From contig JAIQDT010007365.1 in NCBI GenBank assembly GCA_021521415.1, forward strand, positions 62,001 to 126,000: DNA of 64,000 nt. The letters are read 5' to 3'. The DNA is from Bidens hawaiensis (taxonomy: Eukaryota; Streptophyta; Magnoliopsida; Asterales; Asteraceae). The notes under the pieces were generated by a model. The model searched no databases and was not told the DNA's origin. It worked only from the letters and a program-made list of their open reading frames with translations. A program made the translations under genes and the position numbers. This document shows positions 22,259 through 35,059 of this stretch, in pieces. The number at the start of each line of letters is the position of its first letter. Position 1 is the first letter of the stretch.

Positions 22259-23754
22259 TTTTGTCACTTTTTATTTTACTTTATTATTTTGGTTTTTAGT
22301 AGTTGATTTTGATGGCGTACTGGTTTTTTTTCTTTTACAACTTTTTAGCTATCCTATAATTGTTTCTTATATTTATTCTTGTTGAGTCATAAAAGTCATA
22401 TAAATTGGTCAGCATGACTAAATGCTACAAACATTTTCAGGTTACCATTTAACTTTTTAACTCAATTAAAAAACTAGACCACCTATTTATGTGTCAACCT
22501 ACTCTCGACTGAACACCAATTTTTAACCATAATGTTGTAATCACCAAATCAAAGAAAACTAAAGTTATACCTAGAGTTACGAATTAAAAACTTAAGTATT
22601 GTGTTGTTATTTATGTCCCAAATGCGTGAAGAAAAAGAATAATACATTTATACATAAGTTATTCACGTGTGTATTGAGTTTTGTTAGCTAATTACCACCG
22701 AATAAAGTTTGCTGATGATACACAATCAATACTCTAATACGTTATTGTGGCTCACCAAAGACATGATTTTCTATGTGCTTTAACAGGATTGCAGTATGGT
22801 ACGTGAGCAAAAGTAGATATTTGAGTGCGGAAGTGTACATGCTCAATCATTTTAAAGTTGTAAATAAATACATGTACTATACATACACACAGTAAATTGA
22901 AATATTATATAAAAATATAAGAGTAACTGTGGTTTTCGTCCTTGTACTTTGTTCAAATATGTGATTTTAGTTCAATAGTTTCAAATTTGCGATTTTCGTC
23001 TATGTGGTTTCATTTCACTTGCAATTAAACCTGAATTCACTAATCCTGTTATGTCTGGTCGTTAAATCCATTAGCGTGCCCTTCATGTGAGGGGCAGTTT
23101 TGTCATTTTTATCCCCAAATAAATCACAGTTCTAATTCGCAAACCCACTTATGTGAGGGCCTGAGGTGTAAGGCCGGCTTATGTTTTTTCGATTTTTAGC
23201 CCCGATCAGTCGCTTTTTACAAGAAAAAGAATCCGTATTACATGTACTTTATAAAATTAAAATATGTCACTATAAACAAAGTAAAATAGATACACAATAT
23301 CAATATCACATGTCTCATGACTCTCATCATATTAATTTCACAATCTAAATTACTTTGTGACAACATAACAAATATTATTTATAATTATTTTATAAAAAGT
23401 AAAGTGTATGTCAACCTGTTTAGGACCTTTCATGTTTAAGGGTGTAGCCCACCAAAGATGAGCAGACAACTCATAGGTGATAGTTTACTAAATATGCAAT
23501 TTTACCCCCTTAAAGTATGGCCAACTATTATTACAAACCCTTTTTATTTTGTGCAACAGTAGTTATGGACCCCAACTAAATCATGTTTCTATGATTTATC
23601 TGACATGTGACAACAATTGAGTCCTTCATAAAACATGTGACTTGACTTTTATTGTTAAAAAACCATTCAATATTGTTTTACTCAACATAATATTGTTGTA
23701 ACCCTTCATATGATGATTTAAAAAAATATAATTCTTCATGTTTATAAATTAGGT
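22259..23754. other. Intergenic with one MITE end, no gene seen
   Basis: At 22920-23110 there is an AGAGTAACTGTGGTTTTCGT end with the GTTAAATCCATTAG and CATGTGAGGGGCAGTTTTGTC words of the fold-back family at 11640; only one end is visible. The rest is AT-rich without recognisable content. Confidence 0.45.
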
Positions 23755-24290
23755 AAATTAGAAATAAATAATCTAATCTATTGTGTATTGGCTGATAATA
23801 ATTCTAACTTTAAAAATCACTATCAACGATCCAACCTTTCAGCTATTTTTGTCTTAACAGTCCTCCGTTAAAAAACACTTAACGTCGTTAAGTTTTGTCC
23901 TAGTTTTAAACCGATGTTTTAGGGCTTTTGATCGGTAGAAGGATACGAGTCGATTGATGTAAAACTTATCTCGAAACAGTGATCCAAACGAAGAAACATT
24001 GTTTCAATTCGGGTGTTTGAATTTATAATTAACAAAAATCAAGCCATTGAATAATTGTTTATAGATAAGATTTATATTAATTGAATCGTATCATTCTTCC
24101 GATCAAAAGCCCTAAAACATCGGTTTGAAACTCGGAAAAAACTTGACGACGTTAAGTGTTTTTTAACGGAGGACAACTGAGACAAAAATAGCTGAAAGGT
24201 TGGACCGTTGGTAGTGATTCTTAAACCTGGGATTATTGTCGGCCAATACACAAAAAGGTGAGATTGATTATTTCCAAATTGCCTATAAAG
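23755..24290. mobile_element. Fold-back element, arms about 200 bp
   Basis: Left arm about 23755-23950 (GTGTATTGGCTGATAATAAT, CAACCTTTCAGCTATTTTTG, AAACCGATGTTTTAGGGC) is inverted at about 24085-24290. The centre of about 135 bp is unpaired. Outer ends are diffuse, and no target duplication could be fixed. Non-coding. Confidence 0.7.
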
Positions 24291-25322
24291 TATAACTACA
24301 ATTTCCAAATCACCCGCCTTGCGTGTGGTAATAGCCAAACTATCTGAGTCTTAAATTCTCTATGAAAACACCAAAACTGGATCATGGTAGTTTGATTCAA
24401 GTCGGACACACACAAATACACATGACGGATGTCACATGAGGGACACCACGGAAGGAAAAAAGAGAGGGAGTTGTGATTGTGATGGACTGACGGTGAGTCG
24501 AAAACGGCGATTAATTATTGTTTTCTAGCTAGTAATGAATTTTCAGTGATAAATATAAATTATTTATAAATTATAATTAGCTATAAAACATATCTTTCTG
24601 TGGGGATAGCCGGTGGTATTTGTAATCTTTTTGTCAAAGTAATGAGAGTTTGATTCAAAATAATGAGCGTTCGAACCCTGCATAGTTAATAGGGTAGATT
24701 AGGTGTCGGTAAAATAATCTAAAAACATCACCTTTAGTTTGTTATTATAATAAAAACTTGGGTTGATGATTCTAGCCGTTATTGCAATTTTAAGTAACAG
24801 GAAATTTCATTTTACATCTATATTAATTATATACAATTAAAACGTCTTAGTTTAATGTTTGGATTAGATTGAAACAGAAGGCAAGTAGGCCACACTATAT
24901 TGATATTCAACATGGACTTGCCATTCATAAATATAAATTTGTTTTCAACTTATGTTTGTGTGTGGTAGATAAATTTATTCAAAAATTAGAAAAGTAAATG
25001 GTTATAATAATAATAATAATGATAAAAATAACAAATATTTAATAATGATAAAAATGACAAATGTCTAAATTACAACAATCAAATATTTCCCTTTTTTTTT
25101 ACACAAATTATATTTTATAAGTCATTATCCCGGTAAAATGCATAAAAATGACAATGTCAAACCCATGCTTGTAAAATAATAATATATTGAATATTGATTT
25201 AAGACTAGGTTTGTCAATTCAACACATCATCAAATGTATATGTCAATTTAAAGTATTTAAACCACCAACCACAAAACTACATTATCATTGATGTGTGATT
25301 AAGTGCATTTAAAAAATATTAA
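24291..25322. other. Intergenic with a possible decayed SINE, no gene seen
   Basis: At about 24603-24765 a box-A-like ATAGCCGGTGG and a box-B-like CGTTCGAACCCTG occur about 60 bp apart, so a degenerate SINE is possible. An (AAT)n tract lies near 25006-25020. The TAA at 25320-25322 is the target site of the next element. Confidence 0.4.
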
Positions 25323-27100
25323 GGCTGAGGGGTGTGGGGGGCTTTAATGGGGGCTTTAATGGGGGCTCCAACCAATAATATTATGACGTGTGGCAGAGAG
25401 AGAAACTGGATAAGGGGGGTGTTGGAGCCCCCGTTGGAGTCTCTGGCCCTGGTGTGGAGGGGCTCCAGCAGGGGCTCCAACGAATTTTTTTTTTATTTTT
25501 TTATAAATATATTCAAACAACGTATTATTAAAAAAACTCATAAATTATTAAAAAAAACATACATTAATAAAAAAACACATTAATATCTAAAAATAAAATA
25601 AAAATTAAAGTACTAAAAAAAGCATTCTTCTTATTCTTCGGCTTGGTCTTCTTCGATCAACCTCTTTCGGATACGTTCCTTTTGCTTTTCCATTAGCATT
25701 TGATCGACCGGATTTAGGTTACTGAAGTCTCTAGTAAGAAAGTCCAAATCTTTCATTCGACTTTTTTCCTTTTTGTCATAAGAGACCACCTCCATGGTTT
25801 TGTTAAATTTATTGAGGGATTCAACAAGATTGGCGATGTTTACGGCTTCTCCCTCAGCCGGTTTTTTCCCCTTGGCGTCCCTTCCCAATGGCCACCTCCT
25901 CGGCGGTGAAGACGTTTCCTCCTCCGCAATGTTTAGGTCGAATCCAACGCGGCAATCCGACCCGGTTGAAGTGCTATACGCTCCAGACGAACTAGTTTTA
26001 GTCCGTTTCGGCCTTACTTCCGCATCAAAGTCCGGCGCCACCAGCTCAACCCACTTGGAACACATTTTCAACCTCTCCCACAACTTTAAATCGTCCCACG
26101 TCTTCACCATCCCATACCTCCGCAAACACTCCTGCTTCCACTCTTCGACCGTGAAATTGTAAACCGCCAAATCATCACTGCCACTTGGTCTCATACGACC
26201 GCTGTTCCTGTTGAAAAGATTAGTAAACAAGCCGACAAATTTTCTGATTTCGGACCACCGACCCGAAATCATATCGGCGTTCCGCTCTGTACTCCCAACG
26301 AGCATGTAGAACGTCTCCCTAACCTTTGTCCAAAAAATCTTGCTCTTTTGGTAGTCGGCTGCAAAATGACTAAATAAATTAGATTTCCATTTAACTTTTT
26401 TATTTAACTTTTTTATTAAAAATCATTTTTAAAAACGTTAAAACAATTACCGCAACGCCGATCCTCAGAAATGACTATCCAAGCCCGACACAAGGCTTTC
26501 TTCTCATCCGATGACCACAGAGTGGCTTTCCGTTTCGTCCTCGGAGTCGAAGCCGGTCCCGACCCGTCCGTTGCAACTTGTTTTTTCCGGTTGACGCGTC
26601 TTTTTGGTCCCGTAGCTTCACCGTGTGATTCTTGTGTCTTCGGAACAACAAAGTTAGGAGACGGTTGTGTGTTGGATGGTTGAAAGCTGGATGATTCTTG
26701 CGGCTCCGAATAAAACATCGGTTGGTGCGGTGACGACCATAAATCATCGTCAAGATAATCTGAATCAAGGTTTGGGAACCAATTTCCAGCCATTTTTTTT
26801 AAAAAAAGTTGAGAAGATGAATTGATTTTGGGTGAAGGTTTGAAGTTTTGGTATAAAAATGGGTGAAATGGGGTATAATTATATAGGAAAAATATTTTTT
26901 TTTTTGGTTTGTTCGGCTCCCAACGGTCAAAAAACCATCAAAAGTTGTGCAGCCCTCTCTCTTCTCCCGCTAACCGGCTCACGCCTGCATTGTTTTTCGC
27001 GTTAGCGCCCCCGCTAGCGCCCTGGTGGTGTGGTGTTAGCGCCTGGGGGCGCGAGCGGAGGGGCTCTAGGGCCCCCGTTGAAGCCCCACACCCCTCAGCC
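25323..27100 (-). mobile_element. PIF/Harbinger-like element carrying only the accessory ORF
   Basis: Ends GGCTGAGGGGTGTGGGG and, inverted, the same word at 27084-27100, flanked by TAA on both sides (25320-25322, 27101-27103). Subterminal GC-rich words such as GGGGCTCCAAC and GGGGGCTTTAATGG recur near the left end. The single gene inside (26793-25631, minus) is intact; no DDE transposase is present in the 1.8 kb. It is therefore a non-autonomous derivative that would depend on a transposase made elsewhere. Well-preserved ends suggest recent activity. Confidence 0.85.
25631..26793 (-). CDS. Myb/SANT-like, NAM-associated-type transposon accessory protein
   Basis: Two exons, 26793-26451 and 26358-25631 (stop included), with a 92-bp intron GT..AG; 1071 nt, 356 aa, no stops. 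Residues 1-80 are polar and low complexity. A basic patch PKRRVNRKKQ precedes a SANT/Myb-like trihelix: TLWSSDEKKALCRAWIVISED, then after the splice KIFWTKVRETFYM and ISGRWSEIRKFV. The C-terminal half has a Pro/Ser linker, a FDLNIAEEE (EAR-like) word, and a charged coiled coil ending KQKERIRKRLIEEDQAEE. In PIF/Harbinger elements the ORF1 protein of this kind assists the transposase. Such proteins are often mislabelled glutathione S-transferase T3-like in databases. A minus-strand TATATAA lies about 85 bp upstream (26876-26883). Confidence 0.85.
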
Positions 27101-27750
27101 TAATTATATGAATGAGAACTCTAGAAATTATTAAAAAAAATGAAGTGGGGACCAGCACCCATGAAGAATCTTAAATTAAAAGGTCAGTATTTAATGGAAG
27201 GTGTAAATGGTGGAGGCCATGGTTTTCTTTAAAGTGGTTTTCCCCATTCATTGCTTTCGCATGTATTTTACACCCTTATTCTTTAGTGCCCTTCACATGT
27301 CTTGTTTTTCAAGATAAATAAAAATGGTCAACATACCTATTTCTTTGACTTTTTACCCAACCCCCCCAAATTCCCCTCAACTTTACCAATTTCTTTTTAC
27401 CTTTTTACCCTTTGACCAATACCATAAACAGAAACTTCAAAGGTAATTAGGTGGAAACTTTTTTTTAACGGCTAACAAACACATAATTAAGTAGGTGCTT
27501 CGAACGAGGTAAATGGCGTCAGCTGGTCCAACGCCATTTACCCTTTATCTCAGATCTATTTAGCCAAACGCGTTTATAAATTCATTCAAAACTGAATCAA
27601 ACCTGCCTGCAAATTTTGTGATAGGTTCCGTCATGTTAGAAATTCATGCAAAATTTTCCTTCGACCAATGCCGTAGACTAGTTTTACTAATTACACTTTT
27701 ATCCATTATCTCTACCGAACCATAAATTAGACATGTTTACAACTCAAAGG
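27101..27750. other. Intergenic, no gene seen
   Basis: 27545-27650 (AAACCTGCCTGCAAATTTTG, GATAGGTTC) is a diverged copy of 28640-28715 on the other side of the next element, so a local duplication brackets it. Confidence 0.5.
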
Positions 27751-28582
27751 TGCACAAATCGGGTATTAAAAAAACCCAGGTACGGGTATGAAATCGGGTT
27801 AGGGTATCATCGGGTATTGAAAAATCGGGTATTAGTAATACCCGGGTAGGCTTCGGGTCCAGGTATTGACTTGAAAAACCATACTCTATATACCAGGTCC
27901 GGGTCGGGTATTGAACCGGGTCTTCAATACCCGAGTATTTGAATACCCTATTTCCAGGTATTGAAAAAACCCGTTTTCTAGGTATTTGAATACCCTATTT
28001 CCGGATATCAAAAAAACAAGCAGCGTTTTTCTGTTAACGGGCCTACTTCGTTTTTTTATTCTAACTCTATTTTTTTGCATACAAACTTCAAAGCTCATTC
28101 AAACATGTGTAAACAACAAAACAATGATATAAAAGACATATATTTTATGTGTATTTGGTATATCAAAATACGTTGCTGTAAGTAAGTATTTATATCAAAT
28201 ATGTGCTTCAAAAAAGATTTGTTGAAGACTGACTATAGATCTATAGGTAGCCACACAACTATTGTCAAGTGTCACACAGACACATGTGCACAAACACTAT
28301 TATCCGGGCATGCAAAAAAAATCAAGTTCGGGTATGCAAAAAACCCGGGTTTCGGGTATAACTAGAACCGGTTTCGGGTTTTGGTTATAACTAGAACCGG
28401 GTTTCGGGTATTATCTAGTTTATATCGGGTAAGGGTTCGGGTTTCAACATTGAAAATCATACCCTATCCGTACCCTACGGGTAGGGTCGGGTTCGGGTAT
28501 TAAAAACCCGGGTTTAAAAAATACCGGTTCCGGGTTTTTTTTTCCGGGTCTGGTTCCGGATTCGGGTTTTTTTGCACCTCTA
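27751..28582. mobile_element. TIR element built from CGGGTA words
   Basis: Left end AGGTGCACAAATCGGGT; right end, inverted, AGAGGTGCAAAAAAACCCG. The interior is a low-complexity series of CGGGTATTG, AACCGGGT and TACCCGGG words in both senses. It shares the AGAGGTGCA end with the element at 12985-13343, whose interior words differ. No clear target duplication. Confidence 0.6.
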
Positions 28583-29459
28583 CCTAACTTTATAATTGGG
28601 TGGAAACTAGATTTTGCCAATTACCCTTTTACCCTTTTTTCCCAAACAACCCATATAGGTAGACACGTTTAAATATTCACTCAAACCTGCTTGTAAATTT
28701 TGGGATAGGTTCGTGTTGTCATAAATTCACACTGTCGTATAATACCAATATACCATAAACAAATAAACCATTGCATAATAATAGTGAATGAAATAATAAA
28801 GATAAAAACTTTATTGATGAAATGTTTAACAAAATGAAAACCCCCCAAAGTATAACTGCTAAGCCAGTACACCTAAGGCCTACACATCCAATTTTTCCTC
28901 CAAAGTTTCTCTTTTTTTCCTTCTATTTTTTTACTTTTTTGTTTGTATCTTCATCTTCACATATATACACAAAAGGGCATATATCCATATCCAAGCAAGC
29001 CATAAAAGCCCACTTGTAATTTACAATGGTACATATCATGATATCTGAAATGGAAGATGACACAACAGAATAGAGGATGACAGGCTTATGATCAAGGGGG
29101 GCAAAATGTGAATTCTAAAAAAAGCTAACATTTTGATAAGAAAAGAATGAAGGGTATCTATTGAAATTGGTTTTCTAAAAATCCTTAAGAGCCATGGTGG
29201 ATGAGGTGAATAAATGGAATATTTAGGTTTTAACAAACTGCAAAGGAAAATATGAAATTACTAAACTAACCCTCTCTGGCTCCTACTGGGACTGGCTTTG
29301 AAATTTGGCTCTTGGTAATAAATTATTGTGTTCTTATGTAGTACTGGTACAGAAGGTCAATGATTGGAAGGGGGAAATTACCATTTCGCCCTCCATCGAT
29401 GATTGGAGGGTGGGAAATTACGATACTGCCCTTCATCGACCGAAAACCGTTAGACTGAT
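28583..29459. other. Intergenic and TTL 3' flank
   Basis: 28590-28715 is the partner of the duplication at 27545-27650. The stretch 29000-29459 is probably the 3' UTR and flank of the minus-strand TTL gene. No other gene seen. Confidence 0.5.
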
Positions 29460-32400
29460 TTAGAAGCTGTAATGGCGGACAGACGATTCCAACACTTCTC
29501 TGCTCGGGCATACCAGTTCCTTCATTCGGTTACCTTTTTTGTAAATCTTGATTGTTGGTACAATTCTTACATTCTCTACATTTGCAATTGTTGGGCTCTC
29601 TTCTATATCAACCTTCACATTAGAAAAAAAAGAAGCAATTAATAATAATAAACAAATGGTATAAAGAATCACATTTCTACATGTGTGTGTGCTTTGCATG
29701 GTTCTTCATTATAAAAATCAAAACTTTATAAAAAAATAGTACACTATATACAAAAAATACCTTAAGAAAGTTTATAGATGGATATCGCGTGCATAAGGTA
29801 CAAAGAATCGCAAATAATCACATTTGTACATGTGCTGCATATAATTCCATCATGTGTGTGCGCTTCGCATGTTTCTTGATCATAAAAATCAAAACTTCAC
29901 AAAAATTGGTACACTAAATATAAAAATCCCTTAAGCATGTTTATAGATGATTATCACGTCTCACGTGCATTAGTTATCAAGAATCGCAATTATTAAACAA
30001 ATAGTATAAGAATCACATTTCTACATGTGCTTTGTATGGTTCCTCAGTATAAAAAGCAATACTTTACTAGAAATGGTATGCTAAACATATAAATTACCTT
30101 GAGAATGGATATCGAGCGCATATGGTATCAAGAATCGCAACTACTAAACAAATGATATAAGAATCACATTTCTACATGTGCTTTACAAGATTCTTGATTA
30201 TAAAAATCGAAACTTTATAAATAATTACGCAATAAATATAAAAATACCTTGAGAAAATTTATAGACGGATATCGCGTGCATAGGGTATCAAGAAACAGGG
30301 ATATATGCTTGCATTGAAGGTCAGAACTGGTTTTGAAAAGAACAACAGAAGCTCCTGCATTACAAGTATTATAAGTTAACAAAAAGATCGAAACTTTAGC
30401 AAGAATCGCGCATAACATTATTATTTGAAGAATAAAGTAGTACTAACCAGTTGAAAGAATTGCAGCTTTAAGCTGCTCAAGATCATTTATCAATTCAACT
30501 TCACCACCAAATTTCAAATTATACACTTCTTCGCCTCGTGATTTCGTTAATGCAACTTGAGCATGAAATAAAGATTCGGCTATATCATTATCGTTTGGAA
30601 GCGCTCGCCTCAAAACCTCATAATCTCTAACCGATTCGGCCCACCTTTCAAGCTGTTACATAGAAAACCTTAATTTATTACCAAAAATTAATCTTTTAAG
30701 TACATATTTACTTCAGTGAAATATATATACCTTGCTACATGTAGCGGCACGTCGAAGAAGTGCTTTTGTGTAGCTTGGATGAATAAGAAGTGCTTGATTA
30801 CAATCATCAAGAGATCTTTCAAACTGCCCGAGCTTAAACCAACAAGCTGCCCGATTGCAGTACAGAATTGGATTTGAGGGGTCATATTTAAGTCCATCAC
30901 CATAAGCCGAACAAGCTTCTGTAAATCTTTCTGCTTTAAACAAATCATTCCCACGAGCCCGAGATCTACACAAGGATCTTATCTTTTGAAGCAAAACTGC
31001 CACCTCAACGCTCTTAGGATCAATATTGTCAGCTTTCTCGATTGAAGTAAACGCGATGTCAAATCTTTAACAACCAAACAAAACGAAAATTGTCATTTGA
31101 ATTGTTATATACATGATAAAAGTTTTAAAGATCAAATTTTTAAAAGAAATCACCTTCCGAATGACAAATCAATCTGCACGCGAACAAACAAAACGTAAGC
31201 CTCAGATTGCATTCCGAAAAACTTAACTTGTGAACCGGACAGGCTACTATTGCATGCCTCAAACTTAGGCAAATTTGAAATAACCAGATTTGCATCGTCT
31301 AATTGGTGGAGCTTCAATAGCGCCTCAGCTTTGCAAGCAAATAGCTAAAACGTTTCATATAAACAAACACATATCAGTTTCACAAATCATTACAATAATG
31401 CTTATGATTCAATAAACTATTTCAAAAACAATGTGATTTACCTGAGCACAAGCATCGGCTCCAGATGATATTGCAGCATCGGCTTCTTTTAACGCATTGA
31501 CCCAGTCTTGAACCCGTCTAGCATCAGTACACTTAATCAAGTGTTTTTCGACTAGCTGCAACTTTTGCGCCTCGTTCAGGTCAGGTTTGAAGTCTTTAAA
31601 GTAAAGGTGTTTCCTTGCATTCTCAACCTGCCCTAAACTGCCATTATAATCAATCTTCCAATCATATTCAAGATTCAAAAATAACACAATAATAATAACA
31701 CCCACAAATAATTACACTAATAGAGCAAAAACATATAATAAAAAAAAGCATATAATGAAAATCAAAACTTAATTCAAGAATTGGTTTCTTGACATTATAA
31801 TCAATCTTTCAATCATATTCAAGATTCAAGAACAAAACAATAACAATAATAATAACACTAGTCATGCAAATGGGTATGACTCAATTTTCATTTCAAGATT
31901 TCTTGAAAAACAAATAATAAAAAAAAGACACTAAAAATCAAAACTTTATTCAAAAATTGGTTTCTTGAACATTATAATCAATCTTTCAGTTTCAATCATA
32001 ATCAAGATTCAATAGCATCACAATAATAATAACATAAACTAATTATGCAAATTGGTATGACTCAATTTTCATTTTCAAGATTTCTAACAAAAATATAACA
32101 AAAAACAATAATAAAAATCTAAACTTTATTCAATTTCAAGATTTCTTTATCATATCACATACCTAATAAGAAGAGATCCTAACCGCTGATGCGCTCTCAC
32201 ATACCCGCAATCCAATTTTATTGCCTCATCACATCCTTTAACCGCTTCATTCAACCTTTTCAACCCCATCAATGCTGCGGCCCGGTTGCAATGGTACGCC
32301 GCGTTCGCAGGCGACAACGCAATCGCCCGATCATACAAACTCAACGCCTCCGAAAACCGACCTTTTTTATACTCCTCATTCCCTAATCTCTTCAAATCCT

Positions 32401-32986
32401 CCGAATTCGAACTCGACAGAGCTCCGAATGGTTCTCGGGTTTCTGTTTTATTGCCCGGGCTTCGGCGCATAATGCTGCCGTGCCCGTAATTACCAGACCC
32501 TAAACTCAACACCTCGGGTTTGTTGCTCCGGTTCGCCATCATACCCGTTTTCAAAACCCGACCCGACGGGCATATATTACCCGCCGGAAGCACATTCACC
32601 GCCGGAGAACTGGCGGACCCGGAAAACACCGACGACCCGGATTCCGACCGGGTATGACCCGGACCCGGTTTGACCCGATTTGACCCGCCGACCGAGAATG
32701 TCGGCGAGCTGTCCACCGACAACTCGCCGGAATCCGACTTCCGGTTGCCGGATCCAATCCGACCCGAAACCGACCCGGACGAGCTGGAGCTGCTACTAAC
32801 CGTGGGCCCCACGCGCAACGGCGAAATGGGTGAACCCAGATACACACCCGGACCCAAATCAAGCTCACGGAAGTCGGGTTTATTGGAATCATCGCCGCCG
32901 CCGTCGTCACATGTGACGAATGTACGGAACCGGTTATTGAGTCTTTGAAACCCTAATTTTGAAATTGGGTCAATTGGGTGTGACAT
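29460..32986 (-). CDS. TTL: TPR and thioredoxin-like protein (TTL family), seven exons
   Basis: Plant TTL proteins are TPR scaffolds linked to osmotic-stress tolerance and brassinosteroid signalling (family knowledge). Exons (minus): 32986-32163, 31637-31442, 31344-31154, 31064-30731, 30652-30448, 30354-30248, 29612-29460; the sum is 2010 nt, giving 669 aa, close to the family length. Residues 1-190 are disordered and Ser-rich (a poly-Ser run near 65-72). TPRs start near 195 ([35 protein letters not shown]), with a second set near 437-515 ([49 protein letters not shown]). The C-terminal ~85 residues are thioredoxin-like ([32 protein letters not shown]). No CxxC is present, as expected for TTLs. 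Start: first ATG ([16 protein letters not shown]). Introns 1 and 6 hold tandem repeats. Looks intact. Confidence 0.95.
29700..30260. repeat. Tandem repeat in TTL intron 6 that includes the exon 6 end
   Basis: About 150-170 bp units, roughly four times, each with TCACATTTCTACATGTGCT, ATAAAAATCAAAACTTTA and a copy of the exon 6/intron 6 border. The real border is 30247/30248. Decayed copies are at about 30095, 29930 and 29759. The donor GT survives in the copies at 30095 and 29759 and is lost at 29930. Confidence 0.8.
31641..32150. repeat. Tandem repeat in TTL intron 1
   Basis: Roughly three copies of a 130-180 bp unit containing ATTATAATCAATCTTTC, ATATTCAAGATTCAA and AAAATCAAAACTTTATTCAA. The last copy abuts the exon 2 acceptor. 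Non-coding. Confidence 0.75.
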
Positions 32987-33211
32987 TTGGGTTGATAATG
33001 ATCACAATAGATTGAGTAATGGTGATTGAAGCTTAAAGTCTGAATCTTTTTGAAAACCCCCAATTTTTTTTTGGTGAGAAATTAGCGACGAGAGTGGTTT
33101 TGGTCGCTAATTGGATTTAGAAGAATAATAAAGGGTTGAATGGTAATGGGGATCTTGTGATTTAAAGGAAGAAGCAAAGAATGAATGTGAAGTGGTTCAA
33201 GAGAGAGAAAG

Positions 33212-33242
33212 AAAGAAAGTAAGAAGAAGAAGAAGAAGATGA

Positions 33243-33295
<53 letters not shown>

Positions 33296-33296
33296 T
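33212..33296. repeat. GAA and TTA microsatellites upstream of TTL
   Basis: A purine (GAAA)n/(GAA)n stretch at about 33199-33238 followed by 16-17 TTA units at 33245-33296. It lies about 210-310 bp upstream of the TTL start codon, so in its 5' UTR or promoter. No clear TATA box was fixed. Confidence 0.85.
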
Positions 33297-35059
33297 TTAT
33301 ATATTTTTGTTTTGTTTGTTTTTAGTTTTGGTATTTTATTTATTTCTCTCTATATTTATAGTGTGGGAGTGGGACTAAATGACTAATGGACTTTTCTAAT
33401 TAACGTTGTTCAATATGTAATCAATCTGTTTTATATTTTTTTAAAAGTGGGATGAAATTAATTATTAATTAGGTAATAGATATTAATGAAAATTAAGTGT
33501 TTTAAGTGTAAGTGTGAATGTAAGAATTAAATTCAATGATGAAAAAATGGTTAAAGACATGGATTTGAGGTGATTTTAAGTATGATATGGGAAAAGAAGG
33601 AAAATCGCATGAAAGTTTGATTCATTAATTTTTGGTGAAATTAAAGTCAGTGGTTAAAAATGGTTAAATAAGATGGATTTAAGATAATTGTGAAAATTAA
33701 TTAAATTCAGATGAATTAGAGTCTATGAAAAAAAATGGACTCATCAAAGTTCGATTAATTAACTTTAGATGAAATTGATGAAAAAATGGTCAAAAGAGAT
33801 GGATTTGAGGTGATTTTGAAGGCAATAAGTGAAGAAAAACGAAAACCGTGTTAAAGCTTGATTAATTGGTTTAAGTTGAAATTAATAATTACGAGTTATT
33901 AATGAAATGCATTATTTATCGATTTAAAGTTGGACGAGTTTAAATGAATTTGGTAATAATTATAGGTAATGATATGTATTCTTTAAAACTTAATAATTCT
34001 AGAAATCCTACTAATCAATATTTGGTTAGAATTATGTATCTTCAAAAGAGTTTAAATCAAAGTTATGTTCTTAGTGACTAATATAGTAATGCGTATTAAA
34101 AAATATTTTTATACATAAGTTGGAGCCCAGTGTGTAAAATAACAAGTTATTTTTTACTAACTTATATTTTTATTGTTACTATGACCATTGCACTTTGAAA
34201 TTTCTACAAGTCACATGTAACTTTGATTTTAAATTTTAACCTTTACGGTTCTTTGAATGCATTAAATCGTGCATATGATATATTCCACCAAATAATATTT
34301 TCACACAACAAATAAAATAAGAAAATATGCATAAATACACTAATTTTCAAGGTAAAAATGAGAGAAAACGAAACGAGTTAATGAAAAATATTGTCAAACT
34401 CCGTAATAGCGTTATTAATATAACTAAATTATTATCAAGATAATATATAATATGATGTAATATATTTCGTGCACGATTACATCATGATGATTCGTAAGAG
34501 ATATATCTTCGTATTCACATATAAGTCTATACATAGTATGTCGACACTAATGATCTCATATTGGAAGTACATGCGTTATGATTGAGATAAAAATTTGACG
34601 TCATCTACGTTGCGTGTACAAAACCGTCCACATAGAAAATCGGACCCGAAAATAAGAATAAATGGGATGGCGGAATCGAACCTATGACTCTAGGAATGGA
34701 ATGAAGATAACATAACTCATTAACAAAAGTTACAACATCAATAATACAAAGTACAACACCTAACTGCAACAAAAGTTGAAAAGTGTTATGTACATACACA
34801 CAATAATTCAAAATTTAAGTCAGTATTCAACAGATCTTATATTATACGAGAACAATTATAGAGTAAGGCCACCTATTTATGTGAAAACCAAGAATTACAA
34901 TAATTATGATTAGTCAAGTAATAATAATATAGCATTTTATAATAATGTGATTGTAATATTCATGTTAGGGCATATATGGTCACATATTATGAAATATATT
35001 GCTTATTTTGATGACATCAAGTATATGAAAATAAAATACAAGTTGTGTATGTAAATAAA
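33297..35059. other. Intergenic with degenerate repeats, no gene seen
   Basis: 33536-33890 holds about three diverged copies of a ~115-bp unit with GATGGATTTGAGGTGATTTT and AAAAAATGGTTAAA. At 34600-34810 the minus strand has a box-B word AGGTTCGATTCCGCCATCCC, so a decayed SINE or tRNA-like remnant is possible. Otherwise AT-rich. Confidence 0.45.

Noticed and set aside
32272..32948. Plus-strand and alternative minus-strand open frames over TTL exon 1
   Set aside because: They are shadows of the GC-rich, Ser-coding TTL exon.
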